Origin: Eutreptiella sp. 'Long Island Sound 2002'
Taxonomy: Eukaryota; Euglenozoa; Euglenophyceae; Eutreptiales; Eutreptiaceae
NCBI GenBank assembly: GCA_964036045.1
Contig: OZ038382.1
Location: 82,373,918-82,437,917, forward strand
DNA length: 64,000 nucleotides
Direction: 5' to 3'
Below the pieces are notes generated by a model, which had not been told where the DNA came from, ran no database searches, and was given only the letters and a program-made list of their open reading frames with translations. Positions within the stretch are counted from its first letter, which is position 1, and the number at the start of each line of letters is the position of its first letter. This document shows positions 55,265 to 64,000 of the stretch, in pieces. The translations under genes were made by a program, and so were the position numbers.

Positions 55265-56278
55265 TCAGTGTTTTTTGTTCAGCTCTCTGTAGTCCACTAC
55301 CAGCCGTTTGGCTGTAGACCAAGGTTTAGCCACCAGAGAACAGGGGCTGGAGTATTGGGGGTAGTCCCCATCCCTGTACCCAAGGACTAGGCCAGCGGCG
55401 ATACACTCTTGTATCTGTCGCTCAATCTCGTCGGCCTGCTCTTTAGAAGCTGGGTAGGGTCTCCTCCAGATCTTGTGACCCAAGAACTTGGGCTTCAGCT
55501 TCAGGTCCATCTGTACCAGCTTGTCACATGAGGCTCGGGGTAGTAGTTCTCTGAACACCTCAAGATAGGTCCTTATAACCTTCTGCACCAGCGGGTGCAA
55601 TGGCTTGATCTTGTCCTCCATGTCCTCGTCAGAGTGTAAGTTGCTTGCCCCCTGAGTAATAGACGCCGGGAGGTGATCCTCCACCGACTCTTCGCCCTTG
55701 GTAGTATCCTCCAACCCTTGGTAGGCATATAGTAGGTCTCGTTCAACCATCTCCGGTGGACAATGGCAACATAGGCAGGCTCGAGGGGGTTCACATACAC
55801 ATTCCTCCGAGAGGTCGTCCTCCTCTGGGGTCCTCACATGGGCACCCCACACAATTTTCATGAGCTTAAGATCTACCTCTCTTTGCCAGGTGGTGATCTT
55901 CTGTTCGAGGTCCTCCTTCAATTGGGATAGATATCCCATACGTCCTTGCTTCAGTGGCCATGAGCTGCGGGTAGGCTTGGCGTAGCATAGGGTTTTTGCC
56001 ACCAACCTCCTCTTGGAGTCCACGTACTCCCTTAGCCCGGATCGGGGGTCCAGCTCCTCGTCCACGGGGTCTTCCACTCTCATTGAGAGTAGGGGTTTCA
56101 GTGGGGCGACGTACTCGGCGTTCTCCACTTCTGCCACGCGTGTGTGCACGACGAAGGCGTCATGCTCAGTTTCGTCATCAGAGTGGTCAGAGCTAGGGAG
56201 CTCGGATAGTCCACACTCAGAGACTACATCAGGAACAGGTACATGGCAGGGAAAGTTTGGGGCGTTAATGTTAGTCAC
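55265..56278 (-). pseudogene. Gypsy A2 pol linker and RT N-terminus
   Basis: Uninterrupted counterpart of 19944-20783 plus 2866 onward. Contains SECGLSELPSSDHSDDETEH, the Cys patch ECVCEPPRACLCCHCPP, RT entry MDLKLKPKFLGHKIW, then CSLVAKPWSTAKRLVVDYRE. It shows the empty sites for both insertions in A1. A frameshift or small deletion at about 55200-55265 separates it from the palm. Confidence 0.88.
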
Positions 56279-56323
56279 TACGTATTCATCTCCCCCGGGT
56301 ATAGTCCCAATAGCATCTTGAGG

Positions 56324-57000
56324 TCATAGTCGATCTTTCAACTCGCCCAGGGTGAGTCCATCGCTTTCTCGTCGTATAGCCTGGACCAGAGTCGAGTCCA
56401 GTTCCTCCCAGGGGACAGAGGTAAGACCTCCGTCCAGCACACTGAGCATACTTCCCAATCCGGGTTTCCCGATGGGCGTCTTCCGCCCCAGAGGCACGTA
56501 GATGGCCTCATGAGGTAACCAAACAGAGCTGATGGTCAGCCTGTCCAGAAGGGTTCGCCAGTACTCGTTGCCCCCATGGGCTCCCCAATCGGGGGAACAC
56601 AGGGCCATACGGGAACTTTCCAGGGCCACCTTCGTCAAGACCTTCCCTAGTTCACTGAACCTCTGGTTCCTGTAGGCCATCCTGAGAGAGGGCCAGTAAA
56701 GTTTGTAGCAGCAGGTTTTCCCACTGCTGCAATAGAGATCCAATACATGTTGCTTGTCGCTGGGGAATGACTCCAGGCTCAGGTCTTCTCTGGAGTAACC
56801 CAACTCCTTCAGACACTGGTCTAGGACTTTCCCCAATAGGTGATAGTCCTCAGTTTTGAAGGCCGCCATCATGTTCGAGGGCTCCTCCTTCGATACCCTC
56901 AGGTAGCTCGAGGGGTGCTCCGACTGCTCCAGTGGCACAGACTCTCTGCCATTGCCGTGCTCCACGTAGAGGAGGTAGGGCGCTTGCAGTGTCAGGGATT
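56324..57000 (-). pseudogene. Gypsy A2 pol: MT-like domain
   Basis: LDLYCSSGKTCCYKLYWPSL (about 56690-56746), FSELGKVLTKVALESSRM, ALCSPDWGAHGGNEYW, RTLLDRLTISSVWLP and AIYVPLGRKTPIGKP. Fully open in this copy and in frame with the protease, unlike A1. It gives the cleanest view of the family A version of the domain shared with B and C. Confidence 0.6.
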
Positions 57001-57320
57001 GTATCTTGGAGGGCCGCACGAAGAAGTCAGTCCCCAATACAAAGTCGAAGGCCTCAGTGTCCATCACATAGAACCGATGGGCGATATTTCGGGAGCCCAT
57101 TGGTATCTCCACTTCACAGTCCCCGCAGCTGTGCACCACATGTCCATCCCCCATTCGTATAGCCACGGTGGGCATGGTGTTCGCCAGGCTCCCACAAGGT
57201 AAAGTTTTCTTGGCCACTATAGATATGGTGGCTCCACTATCCAGTACCCCCAGGTATTCACGTCCCCCTAGTCGGATACGTACCCAGATCAGCAGGTCCA
57301 GGGCCCCACCGGAGCGTCCC
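57001..57320 (-). pseudogene. Gypsy A2 aspartic protease
   Basis: WVRIRLGGREYLGV then LDSGATISIVAKKT (active site D-S-G, a common alternative to D-T-G), then IAHRFYVMDTEAFDFVLGTD. It runs in frame into the MT-like domain. Confidence 0.85.
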
Positions 57321-57322
57321 CG

Positions 57323-58042
57323 TCAGAACTCCGCGGGACAGATCAGGTCGAACCCCTTGTTACGCAATATGCGGGCCATCCTCATGGAACGGCATCTCTT
57401 CTTAGCGTTGCCGTCATCACCACCTTCATCCTCACGCTTGGCCTCTTGTTCTCGCTGGGCTTGTGTCTGCGAGCGTGTGGTAGGACCAGACTGCCCTCCA
57501 GAGGGCTCGGAGTTCCCCCCTGGATTAGGGTTGGGCTTGCCTCCGTTTTTGCTCTGGTTCTTGTTGTCCTTGTCTGGATGGCGATTAGCGCCTCTTCCTT
57601 GTCCACCTTCGCTCTTGTCTTGGCGTTTCCCACGACCTTTTGCCTTGCCCTTGCCGGAGTTGTTGCTGTTAGCTTTGCCACCGCTCTTGCCAGAGCTTTT
57701 GCCAGGATCTTCACCCTTCAGCTTCGCCAACAGGCGCTGCTTGTGGTAGCACTCATCCTCGTAGTGCTTCCCCATCCCACAGAAGGCACAGGTGATGCTG
57801 CACCTGTAATGATCCGGCAGCCTAAGCTTGGCGCCGGTGTTGGTCTCCTGCCTTTTCCGCTGGAGTACAAAGCAGTCTCACTGCTCGCAGTTGGGGGCGT
57901 GCTGCAGGTGCCCATGCTCGTCTCTGGCGTCACACCAGAAGAGCTCCTGGACATTGCCCATGATACGCGCAAGCTTTGGGGTAGTCCCCTGTCCAGGTCT
58001 GGACCCTCGCTACCCTTTGCCTTGGCTCTCAGAGCTCCCTGC
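57323..58042 (-). pseudogene. Gypsy A2 nucleocapsid with CCHC knuckle
   Basis: CAFCGMGKHYEDEC is a canonical C-x2-C-x4-H-x4-C knuckle, followed by a Lys/Gly/Asn basic tail. A TGA (57878-57880) replaces the CGA seen in A1, and the frame is broken near 57775 and 58040. Confidence 0.82.
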
Positions 58043-59440
58043 TCAAGGTTGATAGGCGTTCAGGTGCTGGTCGCTTGCTTTCTCAAGTGCCAGCTGCAAG
58101 AGTAGCACAGACAAATCCTCATAGCCGAGGGCTCTTGCCTTGCGCTCTGCCGTTGACCGGCACTCGTCCCACAGCTCCCGGGGGAGCTTAGCCCCCAACC
58201 AGAAGAGCAGCTCGTCGCTGCTGTAGGAACCGGGTGTCAGTCGTCCCACCCAGTGGTCCAGGTCCGCCAGTAGCTCGGAGATCCTGGCTGGTTTGGGGCT
58301 GTTGGGCAGCACAGCCAGGTTCTGGATCTCGGCCCTGATGGACAGGTCGGTTTCGTAAGTAGGGGACTGCCTCTCCAAGGCAACCAACACGTCGGCAAAG
58401 GTGGCAGACTTCGTCAGGATCTGCTTGACCTGCTTCTCCAGGTACTTGGTCTTGCAGCACTGCAGGAGCAGGTTGCACTACACTCGCCCATCAGAATGGG
58501 TTTGGCCGGTCATTCGGAGGAACAGGCCAAAGTTCTCAGCAGACTCGCTGATATCCTTGCCTGTGAACTCAGGCAAGTTCACCACAATCTTCGAGGTAGC
58601 GATTGCCTGAGCCTCCTGAGACCTGCGTCCCTCAGGACGCTTGGTCTTCCTCTTCTTCTTCTTCTTCCGCCCGCTCGGGTTCCCGGGGTCCTCAGGGTTG
58701 TCGTCCTCCGAGGGCGAAGCAGAAGTCATGGACGGCGGCTAATCGTGAGAGAGGTCTCCGCCTAGGTCACTAGAGCCATAGGACTCCACGTCAACCATTG
58801 CCCTCAGGGCTCTCAGCCCCAGACAGTCCAGCTCGGCTCTTGTGGAGTTCTCCACGTGGCTGTAGGGAGGCTGGGCCGTTCTATGAAAGGGCTTCTCGGT
58901 ATCACAGCAGGGGTCGGCATCAGTCGGCTCCTCAGGCTCTTCAGAGTGATCGGCTTGTACTCGGTGGGGTGAAACTTCCATGATGGTAGGTGACGCTTGG
59001 GGAGGAATCAGGGGCTCCAGTTCAGCCCGAATCTCCTGAGTGAGATCACCAACAAGTTCAGAGGTAGCTCCTCGGAGCGCTTTTTCAATCTCCGACCGCG
59101 TCAGGGACCTGTTGGAGGATCCCCCCGATCCTCTACTCCTGCTCCTGCAGGACTCAGGGCCTCTCCTCAGCCCACTCAGGGTTGCATACCCAGGAACATC
59201 CACAAAGGCTCCCGTAGCGGGTAGAGAATGGTGATAGTCCGCCGCATACCAGCGCGGCGCAGAAATAGAGGCCACTGGGTCACTGGCAGTAGTTGCCTCT
59301 GGAAACGCAGTGGTGGATGGGTCCACACCATAGGCAGGGTAGGCAGGCATACCAGTAAAGCCTGTGCCCTCAGGCATAGGCGGGGTGGTTATGTGTGTGG
59401 ATGCTGCAGCGGCTGGGTCTGGAGTTTGGAGTGTGGTTTG
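58043..59440 (-). pseudogene. Gypsy A2 gag N-terminus and capsid (5' truncated)
   Basis: Same layout as A1 gag (Thr/Pro-rich start, Arg/Ser patch, capsid helices LPEFTGKDISESAENFGLFL and FADVLVALERQSPTYETDL). One frame with stops at 58739-58741 and 58478-58480. Its first ~40 residues are missing: similarity to A1 ends at about 59440, where GC-rich sequence begins. Confidence 0.85.
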
Positions 59441-62010
59441 AGGCTTGAGGTTTGATTTTGCGGGTACTAGACGCCTTTCCGCCCCGGGGGGCCACCTGGT
59501 CGGGCCAGGTGATATCCTCCCCACCGGGTCCTAGTGAGGGGCCCTCCAAGACGCACCTCTTGCCTGGTGGCGGAGTCCCCCGGGTTCACAGGGCTCGGAG
59601 CCCCGTCCTTCCGCGGCTTCCCCGTTTCGCCACTCCCTGGTCAGTGCATCAATTCGCAGCCGTGGCTGCGGGCGCTTACCCACTGCGTCGCCCCCCTAAT
59701 GCGTGGTCGCCCGGGGCGCCGGCGCCGCCGGGCCCGTGCTACTGGCTTGTCGCGGAGGCTGCCTACCCTAGGGGTTGGGGCGTGGCGCTGTGCGCCATTA
59801 CTGCCTTGGCGGGTGTAGTGCCCCGTCCGTGTGTGCGCGGCGCTCGCGGCCGGTTCGGGGGGTTCGGGCCGGTACCTGGTGTTGTGTCTCTCTCGTTTCC
59901 CTCTTCCCGCCCCGCGTGTCCCGCGCTGCGTGTGGCGGGCCGTCCCGTCCGGGTGTCCCTTACCCTCGCTCGCTGGTACGCCATTCCACGCGGTCTGTGC
60001 GTTCCGCGTGCTCGGTCCGGTTGCCCTTCTGGTAGTCCCCGCGTGCCCTCTGCGTGTGTGTGCGCTCACGCTCCCGCGGCTTCCGCCCCCCCCCCTCCTG
60101 GGTGGTGTGGCGTGCGCACCTCGCGCGGTCCCGGTTCCACGTGGTCCGTGCCCCTCCGCGTGTCCTGCCCCGGTCCCTTGCTTCGTCTGGCGTGCTTGGG
60201 GGGGGGTGGTCCGGTCCCGGTTCCCCCCTACTTGGCTTGGGGTTGTGGGGTTGGCGGAAGGGCGTCCCCGGGGGGGGTGCCTTCCACTGTTGCGAGGGGC
60301 GTCTGGGATCAGGCGCTCCCCCTCCCCCGACTGCCCGCCCACTGGGCGGGCTGTTGGGGTCCGCCATCCACGTGCTGTGGGCGCGGGCGTGCGGCAGTGG
60401 GGGCCCTTCTCTGTCCCCTTGGTCTGCACGCCCTGTCGGGGCTGCGCGCCGCGGGGCGGGTCCGTGGCGTTCGTGTGCCGGGGGGCGGGTTCGGGGGGGG
60501 GGGGGCGTGCGCTGTGCCCCCCGTTTGTGCGGCCGGGGGGGGCCTGTAGGGCGGGGGGTCGCTCTGCCTCGTTCCGTCCCTCTGCCTTCCTCGGGCAGGC
60601 AACAAAGCGGGTTTCACTGGCGTCGTTCTGTCCATGGTAGGCGTGGCCCCCCATACCACTCCGGTTCGTGCTCGCCCGCCTTCACTGGGCGCAATCTGTG
60701 CGGCGTCCTGGCGCGTTGGCGCGGGCTCGCTTGTTCTGTGCGGTTCCTGTGGGAGCCGGCGGCTGGGGCGGGGGGGCAGGTCGCGCTCCAGCTCCTCTCT
60801 CGGGCGGGGGGAGGGGGACCATCCCCCCTGCCTCGGGGGGTGGGGGCCGGGGCCCCCGCGGCTTGCGGGCCGGTGGGGGGGGTGGGGGTGGGGGGTCACG
60901 CCGCGGCCTCCCTGCTCCCCCTCTGGGTGGCAGCCCGCGGTACCCCATCCTGGCCCCCCTCGTGCCATCGGCGCACTCCCCTCCGGCGTGCGCGTGCGGT
61001 CGGGGTTGCGGAGCCGCCCCGGGGGGGAGGGGGATGAGGGGTGGCCCGTGGACTGCTCCCCCAGGGGCCCCTGCAGATCTGAACCCCCCCTCTGCCCTCC
61101 CTGAGTGGGCTGTGGTCACAGAAGGGTCATGTGGGGCGCGGCCTCCATACTGTTCTGGTGCGCCGCCGTGCGCCGCCCCCACGCTTGGTGTGTGCGTTGC
61201 TCCAGCACGCTGGTGTGGGCTCGCCCTGCGGCCGCGACCCTCGCGGGAGCAGGCGGCTGGGGGCGCTGGGGCGCGCGGTGTGCAGGTCCAGCCGCATCCC
61301 ACCCCCCGCTTCGCAGTCCCTTCTGGGGGGGGCGGGGCGTCCCCTCTGCTCCGGGGGGGCGGAGAGTCGCTCCTGTGGCTCCCAAGCTGTGGGGGGGGAG
61401 CGGGGGGGGGGGAGGTGGGGGGGCCGACCCCCCGCCCCCCTGCCCCGTCGGGCGTGCCCCCCCGGGGTATACTCTTGCCGTGGAGGTTGCCGGGCGCGGT
61501 CCAGTCGGCCGCCAACTGGTCAGTGCGGCGGGGGGGGGGGGGGGAGGGAGGGGGAACCCCCCCGCCTTGGTTCGCGCCCCCGTCTTCCCAGGGCCGGCCT
61601 CTGATAGGGCCGCTCCGTTTGCGCTGTCCTGGGCGCCGCCAGTCCGCCGTCGGCCGGCAGCGGGCAGGCCGTGCGGGCGCCTGCCTCGGCCGTGGTGCCC
61701 CTGCACCCCGGGTGCAGCGGCCTTTTCGGGGGGCGTGCGGGGCCGCCGTTTCTTCGGTCTGCCTCCGTCTGCTCTTCAGCCTGAGTGGGAGGGGGGGGGG
61801 GAGTGGGGGGGGCTCTCTGGTCCCCTGGGGGGAGTGGGGGGGGGCGGCATGGCGGTCCCGGCCCCTGGGGCCTGCCATCGGCTGGGGGGTCGCACCCTTC
61901 CCCCACCCCCCTCTACCTAGAGCCGGACTGTCGTGCAGGCCCTCGCTAGGCCCCCTCGTCCCCCCCGCCGTCGTCGCGCGGCGCTGGCCGGCCGGGGGCG
62001 GCCGCTAGGG

Positions 62011-62031
62011 TTAGCGGTTAGCGGTTAGCGG
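62011..62031 (+). repeat. (TTAGCGG)3 short tandem repeat
   Basis: Three perfect 7-bp units. Isolated; no telomeric array around it. Confidence 0.6.
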
Positions 62032-62261
62032 CCTGCCGGGCAGTAGGTTCCCCCCCGCGCTCTTTGTCTCTGCCCTCCCTCCTGCCGGAGGTGGCGCGCG
62101 CTCCTTTGTCACGCCGTATCGTGGGGGGGTTGTGGGTCTCGTGTCCGCCGTCTGGGCCGTCACCTGCGCCGCCGCTTGGGTGGGGGCTGGGGCTGTGGCG
62201 GCGACAAGTTGCGCCAGCGGTAGCGCCAGTGGGCGAGGGCGCTGCGCAAGGCCCGCGGGAG

Positions 62262-62600
62262 CTAGTTGTTGGCGTCCGCATCCGTGATGCGGAGTACCGC
62301 TCCTCCTTCCAGGAAGGCCGGCCACGTCGGCTCCCTGTCGGGCCACGCCGCCCGGATCACTGAACTGAGGACCCTCCCGTGGTCCTCTGGGGCTGCCCAG
62401 CCCCCCGGGGGTACCTCTCGGTTTCCTCCGTCCGTCTGGAGGAGCACAGCATCAAATGGCCGGTTCCTCAACCCCCTGGTGGTCCCCTGCTTGGCCCAGC
62501 ACAACCACCCGTACACCTCCCCAACCAGGGGGAGGGCCTCCCCCCCCAGAGGATCCAGGACCGTGCCCCAGTCCCGGTCCCAGGGCCGGGCTCCCTCTGC
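62262..62600 (-). pseudogene. LINE ORF1-like island
   Basis: Minus frame of ordinary composition: ALPLVGEVYGWLCWAKQG, NRPFDAVLLQTDGGNREVPP, DHGRVLSSVIRAAWPDREPT, ending RITDADANN. The L-x-x-E-[VL]-x-x-W-x-x-W-A pattern matches the island at 5500-5750, so I infer a related ORF1 remnant. Low-complexity sequence surrounds it. Confidence 0.4.
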
Positions 62601-62768
62601 CCCTCGCGCCGGCTGCCCCTCGCTGCCCCTGTGCTTGCGGCGCCGATGCCGCGCCCCGCCCCCCCCCCCGCTGAGGTCATCCGCGCCGGCTCCGCTCTCG
62701 GCGCGGGGGGGGCTGGCTGGTGCTGGGGTCGTGGGGGGTGGGGGGGCACGAGCTCGCCATGTTGTAGA

Positions 62769-62794
62769 GGTGGTGGTGGTGGTGGTGGTGGTGG
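62769..62794 (+). repeat. (GGT)n microsatellite
   Basis: About eight GGT units. They produce poly-His/poly-Pro-like runs in minus-strand frames and do not indicate a gene. Confidence 0.8.
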
Positions 62795-64000
62795 GTGTGG
62801 TGCGCCGGCATCTGTTGGATGCCGGGGGGGATGCACCTCACCGGCTGCTCGTCCGGGTGCGGGGGCGCCCCGCCCCCCGCCCCCCTCTCTCTGGCCCGCC
62901 CTCCCCCCCCGGCTCCCATGCCCCATCTCGTCTGTCCCTTGGGGCCCATGGCGCCCTTGCTCTCGCCATTGGGCCCCCTTCCGGCCCCCTGCCGGTGCCG
63001 TGGGTCCTGCCCCCTGTCCCCCACGCCCTGGCCTGCCCGCTCGCCCACCGTCCCTCGCCCCGCTCCCTGCACCTGGGCGCCCTGCCCGCGCCCCTGCGCG
63101 CCCTTCCCGTGCCCTGGTCCCTTCCCGACCCCCTGCCCTGAGTCGCGCCGTCCGCTGCCTGCGCTCTGCCCCCCTCCGCTGCTGCGCCCTTGCTCCGTGC
63201 CGCGCGTGCCCTGGCCCGCTCCTTGCGCGCGCTCCTGGGCACTTCTGCTGTCGCCTCCTGTCCCCCGCTCCGCGCTCCCGTGGCTGGCACGCAGCTCTGC
63301 CTGCGCGCCGTCGCCTCCTTCCTGGATCACGCGCCGGGCGTCCCGCTGTCTTTGCAGCCGCGGCAGCGTGACGCCCGGCGGCGAGCGCTCGGGCGCCAGG
63401 GGGGCGGAGGTGCCGCGCCCGCCCCGGGGGGAAGGGCTTGGGGGGGAACAGCTTCGGGGGACTGGTGTGGGTGTGGATGGGGTTGGCGTGGGCGCGGTAC
63501 TTCGCGCCCTCCCTGCCCACTGCTGCTGCTGCGGCGGCCGCCGGCGAGGCGCCCCTGGCCCATGCGGGGTCCTTCCCCCGCTTTCGCGGCGTGCTGAGGG
63601 CCGCGGCGTGGACGGCCAAGGCGGTGGCGCGGCTCGCCGGGGCCGCGGTCGCAACCCCTCGCGCGCCCTCCTCGCTCCCCTCTGCGGCTGCGGCAGCCCT
63701 CGGCGATGCGCCCGGTTCCTGCGCCGGGGCTACCCCCTGTGTCGGCAGCGTGCCAGAGGCCGCGGTCGGGGCCGCGGCGTGGCTCGCTGGGGCTGCAGTC
63801 TCCGCTTCCCGCGCTTCTGGGGCCCCCTCCCGGGGCGGGGCGGCAGGGCTTGCTGATTGGGCGGCGGGGGCGGTCACTTTGGCTGGCTCAGGCTCCGGGC
63901 CGGCGGGGGCGGCCCGACCAGCACCGCCGCCTCTGCCAGCCTCCGCTTCTCGCGCTCTGCGGGGGTCTCCCCCGTCCACTCCGGTGAGACGGGGGAGCGG

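Larger units (their letters stand above)
59441..64000. repeat. GC-rich low-complexity block interrupting A2
   Basis: Very GC-rich with many C and G homopolymers (G15 near 61535) and composition-driven open frames on all strands. It resembles the 2.9-9.3 kb block, but here the + strand is C/G-rich rather than G/T-rich. It contains one coding-like island on the minus strand (62262-62600), a (GGT)n array and (TTAGCGG)3. It runs to the window edge. It is probably part of a LINE insertion; no boundary duplication can be tested. Confidence 0.5.

Noticed and set aside
60668-62008. 446-codon + strand and 398-codon minus-strand open frames
   Set aside because: Composition-driven in extremely GC-rich DNA; Pro/Gly/Arg-rich with no conserved order.
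1-64000. CRISPR array, operon or bacterial defence island
   Set aside because: No spacer-repeat periodicity and no prokaryotic gene organisation; chromodomain integrases, an iMet-type PBS and a tRNA-derived SINE indicate a eukaryotic genome.

Overview
This window is eukaryotic nuclear DNA made almost entirely of nested, decayed retrotransposons. I recognise no intact host gene, rRNA, CRISPR array, operon or prokaryotic signal. The protein families are Ty3/gypsy gag-pro-pol with chromodomain integrases, and a non-LTR (LINE) retrotransposon with apurinic endonuclease, reverse transcriptase, RNase H and a terminal zinc knuckle. These, together with a tRNA-derived SINE-like sequence and large blocks of very different base composition, suggest a repeat-rich protist or microalga. 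An alveolate is possible from the style of the gypsy RNase H, but that is a weak inference.

Layout. Gypsy element A1 lies on the minus strand from about 37.2 kb (gag start) to 0.2 kb (chromodomain) and is split by two insertions. Insertion 1 (2879-19930, about 17.05 kb) sits in the A1 reverse transcriptase. A 13-bp target duplication with one mismatch flanks it, and its left end carries an (AGGT)5 tract, which is the tail of a minus-strand non-LTR element. It holds a LINE with ORF1 (about 14.6-16.3 kb) and ORF2 (about 9.3-14.6 kb), further ORF1-like islands, low-complexity GC-rich DNA, and a 3.4-kb G+T-rich repeat block. Insertion 2 (20789-32365) is a composite LTR element, family B, bounded by a 5-bp duplication GAACG. 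Its outer LTRs point rightwards, while its coding interior and a third LTR point leftwards, giving a large inverted repeat. Two later tandem duplications are visible: 1.78 kb inside B pol, and 1.5 kb spanning the B 3' LTR plus A1 flank.

From 37.3 to 39.3 kb and again from 51.2 to 53.2 kb lies a 2.0-kb direct repeat, probably the LTR of the A family. Between the copies is a third gypsy lineage, C (40.9-49.9 kb, minus). A second A-family copy, A2 (54.15-59.44 kb, minus), is truncated on one side near a SINE-like sequence and on the other by a GC-rich block (59.44-64.0 kb) of the same kind as insertion 1.

How the parts work together: in each gypsy family gag would form the particle, the aspartic protease mature it, RT/RNase H copy the RNA, and a chromodomain integrase insert the DNA. 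All copies here carry stops, frameshifts or lost catalytic residues, so none looks autonomous. The most unusual signal is a domain between protease and RT in all three gypsy lineages that resembles the methyltransferase-like domain of DIRS-type retroelements.
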